Assembly (NCBI GenBank): GCA_050180485.1
Contig: JBFXED010000016.1
Span: 1-64,000, forward strand
DNA: 64,000 bases
Direction: 5' to 3'
Origin: CADEGL01 sp050180485
GTDB lineage: Bacteria > Pseudomonadota > Alphaproteobacteria > CADEGL01
Below are positions 34,026 to 42,713 of the stretch, piece by piece. A model generated the notes under the pieces. That model searched no databases. It saw only the letters and a list, made by a program, of their open reading frames with translations, and was not told where the DNA came from. The number at the start of each line of letters is the position of its first letter. Position 1 is the stretch's first letter. A program made the position numbers and the translations under genes.

Positions 34026-34867
34026 AGGTCCTTGTCACGGGTGCGAGCGGCCGGCTGGGGCGGCGGATCGTCGCCCTGCTGGCCAAGGCGGACGAAGTCA
34101 CCGCCTTCGACATGAAGACCGTCGACTCCACCGCGCATCATCGCATCCAGGGCGACATCCTGGATTTCGACGCGGTGAAGCGTGCCGTTCGCGGCCAGGA
34201 CGCCGTCATCCATCTGGCCGCCGCACTCGTGGCCCACAAGCTGCCGCACGAGAGGCTGGTGCAGACCAACGTCATGGGCACCTGGCACGTCTTCGCCGCG
34301 GCCGCGGAGGCCGGGGTGAAAAAACTCGTCCACACTTCCAGCGAGACGGCGACCGGCGTGGTTTTCGCCCACCCCTCGCGCCCGCCCCGCTATCTCCCAG
34401 TTGATGAAGATCATCCGCTCCATCCTTCCGAGCCCTACGGCATGAGCAAGGCGATGAGCGAGGAGATAGCCAAGATGTTTGCCTTACGTGGCGGCATGAC
34501 AGTGACGGTGATCCGCCCGACCCTGGTGGCCACCGAAACCATCGCGCCAAAGCTCGACGCGCTGGGCACCGATCCGCGCAACATCGACCTGTGGGGTTGG
34601 GCCGATCCGGAGGATGTGGCGGAGGCGTACCGCCTGGCGCTTGGGCGCAAGGGCGATCCCTATGACGTGTTCTTCATCAGCGCGCCAAACACGCTGTCCG
34701 ATACGCCGACGCTCGACCTGCTGCGCGCCTATTATGGGAAATTGCCGGAGGTGCGGCAGCCGGAGCTGTACCAGCGCGATCCGCACGCGGGTGTGTTCTC
34801 GATCCAGCGTGCGCAAGAGCGGCTGGGCTTCAAGCCCCACCGCGACTGGCGGAAGCTGCGCGCCTAG
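34022..34867 (+). CDS. NAD-dependent epimerase/dehydratase (extended SDR)
   Basis: A 281-residue extended short-chain dehydrogenase. The Rossmann motif VTGASGRLGRRIVALL is at about 4-19. The catalytic YGMSKAMSEE (Y-x3-K) lies near 138-147, after the conserved HTSSETATG. The family works on nucleotide sugars or other hydroxy/keto compounds (for example uronate dehydrogenase); the substrate is unknown. It is the third and last gene of the operon. Its stop overlaps the convergent DUF1275 stop by 3-4 bases. Confidence 0.83.
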   Translation: MKVLVTGASGRLGRRIVALLAKADEVTAFDMKTVDSTAHHRIQGDILDFDAVKRAVRGQDAVIHLAAALVAHKLPHERLVQTNVMGTWHVFAAAAEAGVKKLVHTSSETATGVVFAHPSRPPRYLPVDEDHPLHPSEPYGMSKAMSEEIAKMFALRGGMTVTVIRPTLVATETIAPKLDALGTDPRNIDLWGWADPEDVAEAYRLALGRKGDPYDVFFISAPNTLSDTPTLDLLRAYYGKLPEVRQPELYQRDPHAGVFSIQRAQERLGFKPHRDWRKLRA

Positions 34868-35487
34868 GCCGTATGCGGCTTCTCGAAGATGAAGGGAAGC
34901 AGCAATACCACGGGCACGAGCAAGATCAGATCGCCTAGGGGTGAAGCCGCCACGCTGAGCGCGGCGCCGATGGCGTAGGCCGACCAGGCGGCGGCCAGCA
35001 CCGGCATGGTGAGCCTAATGTCGGGCGGCGGGCGCTTCGAGACCCCGCCTTCCACGATACGGACGATGACCGAGGTCACCACCACGGTCGAGATCGTGAC
35101 CGTGCCGAAGCGCGTCATGCTGGCGGCCTGCAGACCCATGGCGCCCGCCAGCATGATCAGCGCAACCGTCTTGCTGGGCGCCAAAATCGCGACCAGCGTG
35201 ATCAGCAGCGCCTCGAGCAGAAGCGGCACGCGCAGATGCTTGGCTTCCAGAAGATAGGCGAAGGCCACGCCGGCGGAAAAACTGCCGAGCGTGATCACAT
35301 AGACCAGCGTGTTCGCCCAGGCGCCGTGCGCGACCGACATGGCCAACAACACTGTGTTGCCCGTCATGTTGGCGGCGAAGACACCGCCCAGATCGACATA
35401 GCCGACGGCATCGACAAATCCCGCGATGCCGCACATGAGGCCCGCCCGCAACCAGGGCGTGTGCCAGAACCGCAGAATGCCACCCAC
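34864..35487 (-). CDS. DUF1275 (YoaK) family membrane protein
   Basis: A roughly 207-residue polytopic membrane protein with about six helices. The family signature GLMCGIAGFVDAVGYVDLGG followed by FAANMTGNTVLL is clear, as are MGLQAASMTRFG and the TVVVTSVIV helix. The function of DUF1275 is unknown. I chose the GTG at 35485-35487, 17 bases after the M20 hydrolase stop; the longer frame reads into that gene. It is probably co-transcribed with the hydrolase. Confidence 0.8.
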   Translation of the reverse strand: MGGILRFWHTPWLRAGLMCGIAGFVDAVGYVDLGGVFAANMTGNTVLLAMSVAHGAWANTLVYVITLGSFSAGVAFAYLLEAKHLRVPLLLEALLITLVAILAPSKTVALIMLAGAMGLQAASMTRFGTVTISTVVVTSVIVRIVEGGVSKRPPPDIRLTMPVLAAAWSAYAIGAALSVAASPLGDLILLVPVVLLLPFIFEKPHTA

Positions 35488-35504
35488 GCCGGTCGGCCTT
35501 TGGC

Positions 35505-36752
35505 CTACGCCGCGTGCATCAGCCGCAGGATCGACTGCAGCAGCACGTTGGCGCCCTGCTCCAACAGCTTCCAGTCGGTCCATTCGTCGCGCCGGTGGCT
35601 GCGCCCGCCCTCGGACGGGACGAAGATCATGCCGGCATCGGCCACGCGCGCCATGACCTGGGCGTCGTGACCAGCACCCGAGGGCATGCGGTGCGAACCC
35701 AGGCCCAGCGCCTTGGCCGCGCCTTCGATCGTGTCCTGCACCCGTGGCGCCATGAGCGCCGAGGTGTTACCAGAGATGTGCTCGTGCGTGACCGTGAGCC
35801 GGTGCTCGGCCGCGACCTTGTCGGCCAGCTTGTAGGTCGCCTTGACTAGGCGCTTCACCAGCTTCTGGTCGATGTCGCGCAGCTCCTGGCGCATATAGAT
35901 TTCGGGCGGCACGATGTTGGCCGCCGCCGTCTTCGACTTCACGATGCCATAGGTGATGCGCGTCAGCGGCGTGCCGCGCTTGAGTGCCATGCGGCGGGCC
36001 TTGTAGGCGAACTCGGCCGCGCCGGTGAAGGCGTCCTTGCGCATGTCCATGGGCGTCGTGCCGGCATGGTCCGGCTCGCCCTTGAAGACGAAGTCCGAGT
36101 GGTCGATGCCCACGATGCCCTCGACCACGCCGATGGGCATCTTTTTGGCCTCCAGCACCGGTCCCTGCTCGATATGCAGCTCGATATAGGCCGCAATGTC
36201 GCCCTTCTTGCGCTTGGCCTTGCCGATCTTCTCCAGGTCGAAGCCGGCCTGGCGCATGGCGTCGCCGAGCGAGCCGCCGTTCGGATCTTTCGCGTGGGCG
36301 ACCTCGTTCATGTCCAGGCGTCCGGCCATGGCCTTGGAGCCCATGCAGTCGAGGAAACGTCCTTCCTCGTCGATGAAGGCCACGGGCTCGAAGCCGCGCG
36401 GCGCGCTGAGATTCGCGGCTTGGATCACGCGCGCGCATTCGAGCGCGGACAGCACGCCGAAGGCGCCGTCGAGCGGTCCGCCATCCGGCACCGTGTCGAT
36501 ATGGGAACCGGACATGACCACCGGCCCTTCGGCCGCGCCGACATGGCCGATCGTGTTGCCCGCCGCGTCGTCGCGCGCGGCGATGTTGGCCTCGGCCATG
36601 CGGCCCTTGAACCAGCGCCGCGCCTCTTCATAGGCCGGTGCAAACGCGTGGCGGGTCAAGGCACCGTCCGGCGCGCGGCCGATCTTGGACAACGTCTCGA
36701 TGTCGTTGCGCAGCCGCGCGATGTCGACGCGCAGGGATTCCCAGGCAGCCAT
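35505..36752 (-). CDS. M20-family Zn-dependent N-carbamoyl-L-amino acid hydrolase / allantoate amidohydrolase type
   Basis: A 415-residue amidase of the hydantoinase/carbamoylase group. Metal ligands are visible in GSHIDTVPDGGPLDGAFG, FIDEEGRF and YIELHIEQGP. GEPDHAGTTPMDMRKDA marks the dimerisation/substrate domain. Expected reaction: removal of an N-carbamoyl (or ureido) group releasing CO2 and ammonia, for example N-carbamoyl amino acid, beta-ureidopropionate or allantoate. The ATG at 36750-36752 has a GGAGA Shine-Dalgarno. A hairpin separates it from the M24 gene upstream. The exact substrate is not resolved. Confidence 0.87.
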   Translation of the reverse strand: MAAWESLRVDIARLRNDIETLSKIGRAPDGALTRHAFAPAYEEARRWFKGRMAEANIAARDDAAGNTIGHVGAAEGPVVMSGSHIDTVPDGGPLDGAFGVLSALECARVIQAANLSAPRGFEPVAFIDEEGRFLDCMGSKAMAGRLDMNEVAHAKDPNGGSLGDAMRQAGFDLEKIGKAKRKKGDIAAYIELHIEQGPVLEAKKMPIGVVEGIVGIDHSDFVFKGEPDHAGTTPMDMRKDAFTGAAEFAYKARRMALKRGTPLTRITYGIVKSKTAAANIVPPEIYMRQELRDIDQKLVKRLVKATYKLADKVAAEHRLTVTHEHISGNTSALMAPRVQDTIEGAAKALGLGSHRMPSGAGHDAQVMARVADAGMIFVPSEGGRSHRRDEWTDWKLLEQGANVLLQSILRLMHAA

Positions 36753-36776
36753 GTTCGTCTCCGCTTCAAAGCAAGA

Positions 36777-36810
36777 GGGCCCCACCCTCGATCCGCTCGG
36801 GATGGGGCCC
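36777..36810 (-). terminator. Hairpin between M24 and M20 genes (weak terminator or attenuator)
   Basis: Stem GGGCCCCA/TGGGGCCC (36777-36784 and 36803-36810), extended by further G-C pairs after one mismatch. On the minus strand it is followed by the mixed pyrimidine run TCTTGCTTTG and not by a clean T tract, so read-through into the M20 gene is likely. Confidence 0.45.
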
Positions 36811-36858
36811 CTTGGACCACCGTTCTCCGCGCCGATCGGCGCGGGTTCGCAAGTCAGA

Positions 36859-38043
36859 TCACTTGATGATCAGCTTGCGCGGAAGACCGTTCAGCACTTC
36901 GCAGCCGGTCTTGGTGACTCGGACCGAAGCGCTGAAGCCGATGCCGCAGTCGCGATACTTGAGCGTCAGCGGCACCATGTGGAACGTCATGTTGGTCTCG
37001 AGCTTCCGTGTCTCGCGCGGCTTGAGCGACAGGATCTGCCCCTCACCCCAGTCCGGCGGGAACGCGACGCCGATGGAGTAGCCCGTGCGGTGGCGGAAGA
37101 ATTCGCCGAAGCCCGCCTTCTCCACCACGCTGCGCGCGGCCTTGTCGACCGCCTCGCAGGTGACGCCCGGCTTGATCTTGTCGATGGCCGCTTCCAAGCC
37201 GCCGATGACCGCATCGGCCATTTTGCGCACGATCGGACGCGGTTCGCCGACATTGCAGCAGCGCATGATCGCCGCCGTGTAGCGGTTGATGTTGGCGGAG
37301 ACCTCGAAATAGACCGGGTCGCCCTCCTCGATCACGTTGTTGCGCCACGTCTGGTGCGGCAGGCAGGTGCGCGCGCCCGACAGGATGAAGGGCGGCAGGC
37401 CCGGATACTGGCTGCCGTTGGTGGTCAGCACACGCTCCACCTCGGCGGCCACATCGTTGTCCGTGACGCCGCCGGCCACCTTGTCGATACCGGCCTGCAC
37501 GGCGCGGTCCAGGATGCGCGCGGCCTTACGCATCGTGTCCAACTCCTCGTCGGACTTGATGACGCGGGCTTCCTCGACGATGTGCGTCGAATCGACGATC
37601 TTCGCCTTGGGGAAGTGGCTCTTCAGGTTCTCGAACTCGAAGACGTTGAAGAACCAGCCACGCTTCTCGACGCCGATGGTCTTGTTGCCGAGGCCGAGCT
37701 TCTGGATCACCGAAGCCGTCACGTCGGCCGGCACCATGTAGTCCTTGATCTCGGTGAAGCCCTCGAGCCACGTGTACTCGTACACGTTCAGCGACTCGAA
37801 ACTGCGCATCACCATCACGGGCTGCTCGCCGAGCGGCAGCACGAGGCAGTGATAGCCGTAATAGCCCGGCGTTTCGTAGCCGGTCAGGTAGCAGAGGTTT
37901 TCCGGGCCACGGACCAGGAGGACGTCGATGCCCTCCTTCTTCATCATCGCGGTGACGAGGTCGTAGCGGCGGCGGTATTCGGCAGGCGTGAAGTTGAGCC
38001 GTTCATGCTCAACAAGCTTGAGCTTGAAGCCAGGTTTGGCCAT
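36859..38043 (-). CDS. Creatinase/ectoine-hydrolase-like M24 protein, copy A
   Basis: A 394-residue pita-bread (M24) protein. An N-terminal creatinase_N domain (LVRGPENLCYLTGYETPGYYG) precedes the C-terminal barrel. The five metal ligands of metallo-aminopeptidases are replaced (FEVSANINRYTAAIMR, TGYSIGVAFPPDWGEG, MTFHMVP), as expected for metal-independent hydrolases such as creatinase. PPDWGEG and NMTFHM resemble the ectoine hydrolase DoeA/EutD group as I remember it. Expected chemistry is amidine or ring C-N hydrolysis; ectoine, creatine or a relative are candidates. The start has AGGGGAC 6 bases upstream. No DoeB-type deacetylase is seen here. Confidence 0.82.
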   Translation of the reverse strand: MAKPGFKLKLVEHERLNFTPAEYRRRYDLVTAMMKKEGIDVLLVRGPENLCYLTGYETPGYYGYHCLVLPLGEQPVMVMRSFESLNVYEYTWLEGFTEIKDYMVPADVTASVIQKLGLGNKTIGVEKRGWFFNVFEFENLKSHFPKAKIVDSTHIVEEARVIKSDEELDTMRKAARILDRAVQAGIDKVAGGVTDNDVAAEVERVLTTNGSQYPGLPPFILSGARTCLPHQTWRNNVIEEGDPVYFEVSANINRYTAAIMRCCNVGEPRPIVRKMADAVIGGLEAAIDKIKPGVTCEAVDKAARSVVEKAGFGEFFRHRTGYSIGVAFPPDWGEGQILSLKPRETRKLETNMTFHMVPLTLKYRDCGIGFSASVRVTKTGCEVLNGLPRKLIIK

Positions 38044-38168
38044 TGGGGGTCCCCTGATGGTTGGTTCTTCTTCCCGTACCTGCCGCCACACGGCCGCGAT
38101 GCGTGTCGCGCGGGCCCCGCGGTACGAGACGGACGAAGCCTAGCGGCCTCGCATCGGCTTTACAAACC

Positions 38169-38201
38169 CCAAGCCCACCCGCCGATGAACAGCGGGCTTG
38201 G
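38169..38201 (-). terminator. Probable terminator downstream of the LDH2-type dehydrogenase
   Basis: Stem CCAAGCCC/GGGCTTGG (38169-38176 and 38194-38201) with an alternative inner CCCGC/GCGGG pairing. On the minus strand it is followed by GGTTTGTAAAG. It lies 7 bases after the stop at 38208, in the 164-base gap before M24 copy A. Confidence 0.45.
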
Positions 38202-38207
38202 CCGTTC

Positions 38208-39266
38208 CTATACCGGTATTGTCACCTTCAGTTCGGCGGCGATCTTGCCGAGCGTCGTCCAGGTGGCTTCCAACACCGGCACGCCCGACTTCAGGCGCTC
38301 CGCGCGCTCGGCGAAGCCACGCTCGCCCGGAATGCGGATGCCAGGCGAGCCGGGCGCTCTCTTGGAGCTCTTGATCTCGGCGATATGCGCGCTGGCCGCG
38401 CGGCGGAATTCGTCGGGCGAACCGAACGCGGCCGGATCGATCGCCACGAACAGGTGACCGTGGCGTCCGACCTTGCCCTCGTCCTGCCAGCCGACCAGCG
38501 CGGGACCGGCCTCGCTCGTGGTCAAGGGACCGCACAGCAGCGCCACCGATAAGGCCAAGCCAAAGCCTTTGTGCCCCGCCAACGTGCTGAGCGCACCCGC
38601 CATCACGGTGACCGCATCAGAGGAAGGAAGACCATCCGGCCCGATGCCCGTTCCGGGCGGAACCTGCTCCTTGTGATAGGCGGCAAGGCGGACATGGGAG
38701 CGCGACATCGTGCTCATCGCCATGTCGACGACGAACGGATCGGGCCCATCGAGCGGAAAGGCGAAGGCGATCGGATTGGTGGACAGCATCCGCTCCATCC
38801 CGCCCGGTGGATGGACCAGCGGCGGGCCAGAGGTCGCGACCAAGCCGACGACACCGGCGCGCGCCAACCGCTCGGCGTAATAACCGATCATGTAGATGTC
38901 GGCCGAGTTGGCCAGCGCCACCGTGGCACATCCCGCCGTCTTGGCTTTCTTCGCCGCGATGTCGCAGGCCAGGAAAGCCGCCGCGTGGCCCGGCCCCTTA
39001 TGCCCGTCGATCAAGACGGTGGCGGGCAGATCGCGAAGGATTTCCGGTTTGCCCTTGGGATCGATCTTTCCATCCTGCAGGTAGTGGACCATGTAGGGCA
39101 GATAATCGACGCCCTGGCCCGAGAAGCCGCGCAGGTCGGCCTCGACGAAAACCTCGGCCGAGGCCGCCGCGTCTTCGCGCGAACAACCGGCCGCGACCAG
39201 AAGATCGGTCGCGAACCGGCGCAGCGTGCCGGCATCGAGAATCCGCGTGGGACGTTCCGCCGCCAT
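38208..39266 (-). CDS. Malate/L-lactate dehydrogenase (LDH2/Ldh) family oxidoreductase
   Basis: A 352-residue NAD(P)-dependent LDH2-family dehydrogenase. Typical features are FVEADLRGFSGQGVDYLP near 40, GPGHAAAFLACDIA, LSTNPIAFAFP (about 168-178) with the following VVDMAMSTMSR, and HKGFGLALSV. The family reduces or oxidises 2-oxo/2-hydroxy acids and cyclic imino acids (malate, lactate, ureidoglycolate, delta-1-piperideine-2-carboxylate). It follows the aldehyde dehydrogenase by 18 bases, suggesting they share a pathway. The substrate is unknown. Confidence 0.86.
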   Translation of the reverse strand: MAAERPTRILDAGTLRRFATDLLVAAGCSREDAAASAEVFVEADLRGFSGQGVDYLPYMVHYLQDGKIDPKGKPEILRDLPATVLIDGHKGPGHAAAFLACDIAAKKAKTAGCATVALANSADIYMIGYYAERLARAGVVGLVATSGPPLVHPPGGMERMLSTNPIAFAFPLDGPDPFVVDMAMSTMSRSHVRLAAYHKEQVPPGTGIGPDGLPSSDAVTVMAGALSTLAGHKGFGLALSVALLCGPLTTSEAGPALVGWQDEGKVGRHGHLFVAIDPAAFGSPDEFRRAASAHIAEIKSSKRAPGSPGIRIPGERGFAERAERLKSGVPVLEATWTTLGKIAAELKVTIPV

Positions 39267-39284
39267 GTGCCCCCGGCAATCCGG

Positions 39285-40787
39285 TCAACCGGCCCGCTTC
39301 AAGGCCGGACGGTCGATTCCGTTCACACAGAAATATTTGATCGCCGTGTATTCGTCGAGACCGTGACGCGAACCTTCGCGGCCCAGGCCCGATTGCTTCA
39401 GCCCGCCAAAGGGAACCGGCGGGCCGGTCATCTTCACGCCGTTGAAGGCGACCATGCCGTAATCGAGCTGTTCGCCCACGCGCCAGGCCCGCGCCAGATC
39501 GGCGCTGTAGACATAGGCCGCGAGGCCGTAGATCGAATCGTTGGCCTGGCGGACAACGGCATCCTCGTCGCGAAACCGGAACAGAGCCGCCACCGGGCCG
39601 AACGTCTCCTCGTGGAAGATCTCCATCTCCGGCGTCGCGTCGGCCAGGACGGTCGGCTCGAAGAACAATCCGCCGCGCGCATGGCGCTTGCCGCCGGTCA
39701 GGAGCCGCGCGCCCTTGGACATGGCATCGGCGACCTGGCGCTCCAGTTTCGCGATGGCCCGCGCATCGATCAGCGGCCCCAGATCGACGTCCGGCTCCAG
39801 CCCGGCACCGACCTTAAGCGCGGCGGCGCGGGCGGCGAAATCCGCGGCGAAGGCGTCATAAATCCCGTCATGCACGAAGATGCGGTTGGCAGCCAGGCAG
39901 TCCTGCCCCGTGGTCACGAACTTGGCGCCGATGGCATCGGCCGACGCCGTGGGCAGATCGACATCGTCGAAGACGATGAACGGCGCATGACCACCCAGTT
40001 CCATGGACATTTTTTTGACGGTCGCGGCGCCGCCGGCAAGCAGGATACGTCCGACCTCGGTCGAACCGGTGAAGGACACCGCGCGCACTTCAGCGCTTTC
40101 CATCAGCGCGTTCGAGATCGCGACGGCATCGCCGGTGACGACCTGAAAGATGCCTTTGGGCAGGCCCGCACGCCCGGCCAATTCGGCCAGCGCCAGGGCC
40201 GAGAACGGCGTTTCCGGCGACGGGCGCACGATCATGGGACAGCCGGCCGCCATCGCGGCGGCGGCCTTGCGGGTGATCATGGCGGAGGGGAAGTTCCACG
40301 GCGTGATGGCGGCCGCGACGCCGATGGGCTCGCGTGTCGCGATCAGGCGCCGTCCCGCCAGATGGCTCGGGATGACTTCGCCGTACGCGCGCTTCGCCTC
40401 CTCGGCGAACCATTCAACGAAGCTGGCCGCGTATTCGATCTCGCCGCACGATTCGGCCAGCGACTTGCCCTGCTCCAGCGTCATGATCAGGGCCAGATCG
40501 TCCCGGTTGGCCAGGATCAGATCGTTCCACCGGCGCAAGGCGCGGGCGCGCTCCGTAGCCGTCAGGCCGCGCCAGGAACCAAACGCCGCCGAGGCCGCGG
40601 CGATCGCGCGGCGCGTCTCCGCCACACCCATATTGGGCACCGTGCCGATCCGGCTGCCGTCCGCCGGGTTCTCCACGGATTCGGTCGCGCCCGAATCGGC
40701 ATCGCGCCACGTGCCATTGACATAGGCCTGCTGGCGGAAGAGCGACGCGTCCTTGAGCATCCGGAAGAGGTCGTTGTCATACGGCAT
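39285..40787 (-). CDS. NAD(P)-dependent aldehyde dehydrogenase, succinate-semialdehyde type
   Basis: A 500-residue aldehyde dehydrogenase. Signature elements are TPWNFPSAMITRKAAAAMAA (cofactor Lys), SFTGSTEVGR, MELGGHAP (general-base Glu) and GQDCLAANR (catalytic Cys). The GabD-like pattern suggests oxidation of a semialdehyde. The start is the ATG at 40785-40787 with GGAG upstream; the ORF upstream extension lacks similarity. Together with alanine dehydrogenase and the LDH2 enzyme it would convert amine-derived aldehydes to acids. Confidence 0.9.
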   Translation of the reverse strand: MPYDNDLFRMLKDASLFRQQAYVNGTWRDADSGATESVENPADGSRIGTVPNMGVAETRRAIAAASAAFGSWRGLTATERARALRRWNDLILANRDDLALIMTLEQGKSLAESCGEIEYAASFVEWFAEEAKRAYGEVIPSHLAGRRLIATREPIGVAAAITPWNFPSAMITRKAAAAMAAGCPMIVRPSPETPFSALALAELAGRAGLPKGIFQVVTGDAVAISNALMESAEVRAVSFTGSTEVGRILLAGGAATVKKMSMELGGHAPFIVFDDVDLPTASADAIGAKFVTTGQDCLAANRIFVHDGIYDAFAADFAARAAALKVGAGLEPDVDLGPLIDARAIAKLERQVADAMSKGARLLTGGKRHARGGLFFEPTVLADATPEMEIFHEETFGPVAALFRFRDEDAVVRQANDSIYGLAAYVYSADLARAWRVGEQLDYGMVAFNGVKMTGPPVPFGGLKQSGLGREGSRHGLDEYTAIKYFCVNGIDRPALKRAG

Positions 40788-40830
40788 GGCCGTCTCCTCT
40801 CTTCCCCGGCTGATCACGGTGCCCGATCGG

Positions 40831-41949
40831 TCAGGCGGCGAGGGCCTGCGGCGTCGGAACGAATGTTTCGTTGAAGGCGCGTGCCACCTCGGGGTGCGTC
40901 AGCACGCCCTTGTGGACATTGAGGCCAAGCGCCAGATGCGCGTCGTCCGTCAGCGCTTTTTTGTAGCCCTTGTCGGCCAATGCCAGGACGAACGGCAAGG
41001 TCGCGTTGGTCAACGCATAGGTCGAGGTGCGCGGCACGGCACCCGGCATGTTGGTGACGCAGTAGTGCACCACGCCGTCGACCTCATAGGTCGGCTTGGA
41101 ATGGGTCGTGGGCTTGCTGGTCTCGAAGCAGCCGCCCTGGTCGATGGCGATGTCGACCACGACCGAACCCGGCCGCATGGCGGCGATGGTCTTGCGATCG
41201 ACCAGCTTGGGTGCGGTCGCGCCCGGCACCAGCACGGCGCCGACCACGAGGTCCGCGTCCCGCACCTGACGTTCGATGGCGTCGCGCGTCGAATAAAGCG
41301 TGTGGATACGGCCGCCGAACAGCGCGTCGATCTCGCGCAGCTTGTTGATGGAATTGTCGATCACGGTCGTGCGCGCACCGAGGCCCATGGCCATACGCGC
41401 CGCGTTGAGGCCCGAGATGCCGCCGCCGATGACCACGACATTTCCCGGCTCCACGCCCGGCACGCCGCCGAGCAGCACGCCGCGGCCGCCGCGTGCCTTT
41501 TCCAGGCAATGGGCGCCGACCTGGACGCTCATGCGCCCGGCCACTTCCGACATGGGCGCCAGGAGCGGCAGGCCGCCCGTTGGCCCCGTGACCGTTTCAT
41601 AGGCGATGGCGATACCGCCGGATTTGAGCAAACCGTCCTTTTGCGCCGCGTCCGCGGCCAGGTGCAGATAGGTGAACAGAACCTGGCCGGGGCGCAGCAT
41701 GGCGCACTCGGCGGCCTGCGGCTCCTTCACCTTCACGATCATGTCGGCGGTGGCGAATACCTCGGCGGCATCCTTGGCGATGCGCGCGCCCGCGGCCTTG
41801 TACTCTGCGTCGTCACTGTTGATGCCCGCACCCGCGCCCGTCTGGACCAGGACCTGATGGCCGCGCGAGGTCAGCTCGCGCACGCCGCCGGGCACCATGC
41901 CCACGCGATGCTCTTCCGTTTTGATTTCCTTCGGAACGCCGATCAGCAT
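40831..41949 (-). CDS. ald: Alanine dehydrogenase
   Basis: A 372-residue NAD-dependent alanine dehydrogenase interconverting L-alanine and pyruvate plus ammonia. MLIGVPKEIKTEEHRVG is the family opening. The substrate-binding lysine lies in VKVKEP (about 74-79), the catalytic histidine in YLHLAAD (about 94-100), the Rossmann motif is VVIGGGISGLNAARMA, and the catalytic Asp lies in VVDIAIDQGGC. The length matches the family. An Lrp-family regulator is encoded 160 bases upstream on the same strand; Lrp-type control of ald is common. The gap holds the 10-base palindrome ACCGCGCGGT at 41991-42000. Confidence 0.96.
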   Translation of the reverse strand: MLIGVPKEIKTEEHRVGMVPGGVRELTSRGHQVLVQTGAGAGINSDDAEYKAAGARIAKDAAEVFATADMIVKVKEPQAAECAMLRPGQVLFTYLHLAADAAQKDGLLKSGGIAIAYETVTGPTGGLPLLAPMSEVAGRMSVQVGAHCLEKARGGRGVLLGGVPGVEPGNVVVIGGGISGLNAARMAMGLGARTTVIDNSINKLREIDALFGGRIHTLYSTRDAIERQVRDADLVVGAVLVPGATAPKLVDRKTIAAMRPGSVVVDIAIDQGGCFETSKPTTHSKPTYEVDGVVHYCVTNMPGAVPRTSTYALTNATLPFVLALADKGYKKALTDDAHLALGLNVHKGVLTHPEVARAFNETFVPTPQALAA

Positions 41950-42109
41950 CGCGAAACTCCCATCCCTGCTTTTCTCTAAACGCCGCGCGGACCGCGCGGT
42001 TCAGGGATGATGAGCTATCAAGTTTCGCGCGGCGGGAGCGACCGAAAGCAATGATGGGGGCGGGAAATATTGCGCCACCCATTGGGGCGGACAGAAACTA
42101 TTACCGAGC

Positions 42110-42706
42110 CTAGGTCTGTTCCGTCGTCCGGCGCTGCTTGGCACGCGTCAGAAGATGCTGGATCGGATAGCCTTGCGCGCGCTTCACCGGCTTGGTGACG
42201 ATATAGGTGAAATAGCGCGCGATCCCGATATTGGCGTTCAGCAACTCCTCGATGACCTGCTGGTAGTGGTCGATGTCAGTCGCGACGACCTTCATCAGAT
42301 AATCCATGCCACCGCCGATGGCATGGCATTCGACCACCTCGGGCACGGCCTCAATGGCCGTCTCGAACCGCTCGAAGTCCGCCGCCGTATGGCCCCCCAG
42401 CGTGATCTCGACAAACACGCGCGAGGCCGACAACAGTTTCGACAGGTCGATCTCGGCGTTGTAGCCACGGATGAAGCCGGCCTTCTCCAGCCGCCGCATG
42501 CGCTCCAGGCACGGGCTGACGGAAAGCCCGACCTCCTCGGCCAGCTTGATCTTGGTCAGGCGGCCGTCACGCTGGAGCGCCGCCAGGATCTTGAGATCGA
42601 TGGCGTCCAGCTTGATGCGCGCGCCGGTGCCGGCGCCCGCCATGGGGCGCACGGCGCGCGTTCCGCTCTTGCCGATCCGCCCGGCATGGGGTGGTTTCGT
42701 CGTCAT
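42110..42706 (-). CDS. Lrp/AsnC-family transcriptional regulator
   Basis: A 198-residue regulator. A basic, probably disordered N-terminal 40 residues (TTKPPHAGRIGKSGTRAVR) precede the helix-turn-helix (LDAIDLKILAALQRDGRLTK, then AEEVGLSVSPCLERMRRLEKAG in two parts) and a C-terminal RAM ligand-binding domain with GGMDYLMKVVATD. The start is the ATG with GGTGAG upstream, 7 bases after M24 copy B; the longer frame reads back into that gene. Likely target: the ald/aldehyde dehydrogenase genes, with an amino acid as effector. Confidence 0.9.
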   Translation of the reverse strand: MTTKPPHAGRIGKSGTRAVRPMAGAGTGARIKLDAIDLKILAALQRDGRLTKIKLAEEVGLSVSPCLERMRRLEKAGFIRGYNAEIDLSKLLSASRVFVEITLGGHTAADFERFETAIEAVPEVVECHAIGGGMDYLMKVVATDIDHYQQVIEELLNANIGIARYFTYIVTKPVKRAQGYPIQHLLTRAKQRRTTEQT

Positions 42707-42713
42707 CTCACCG

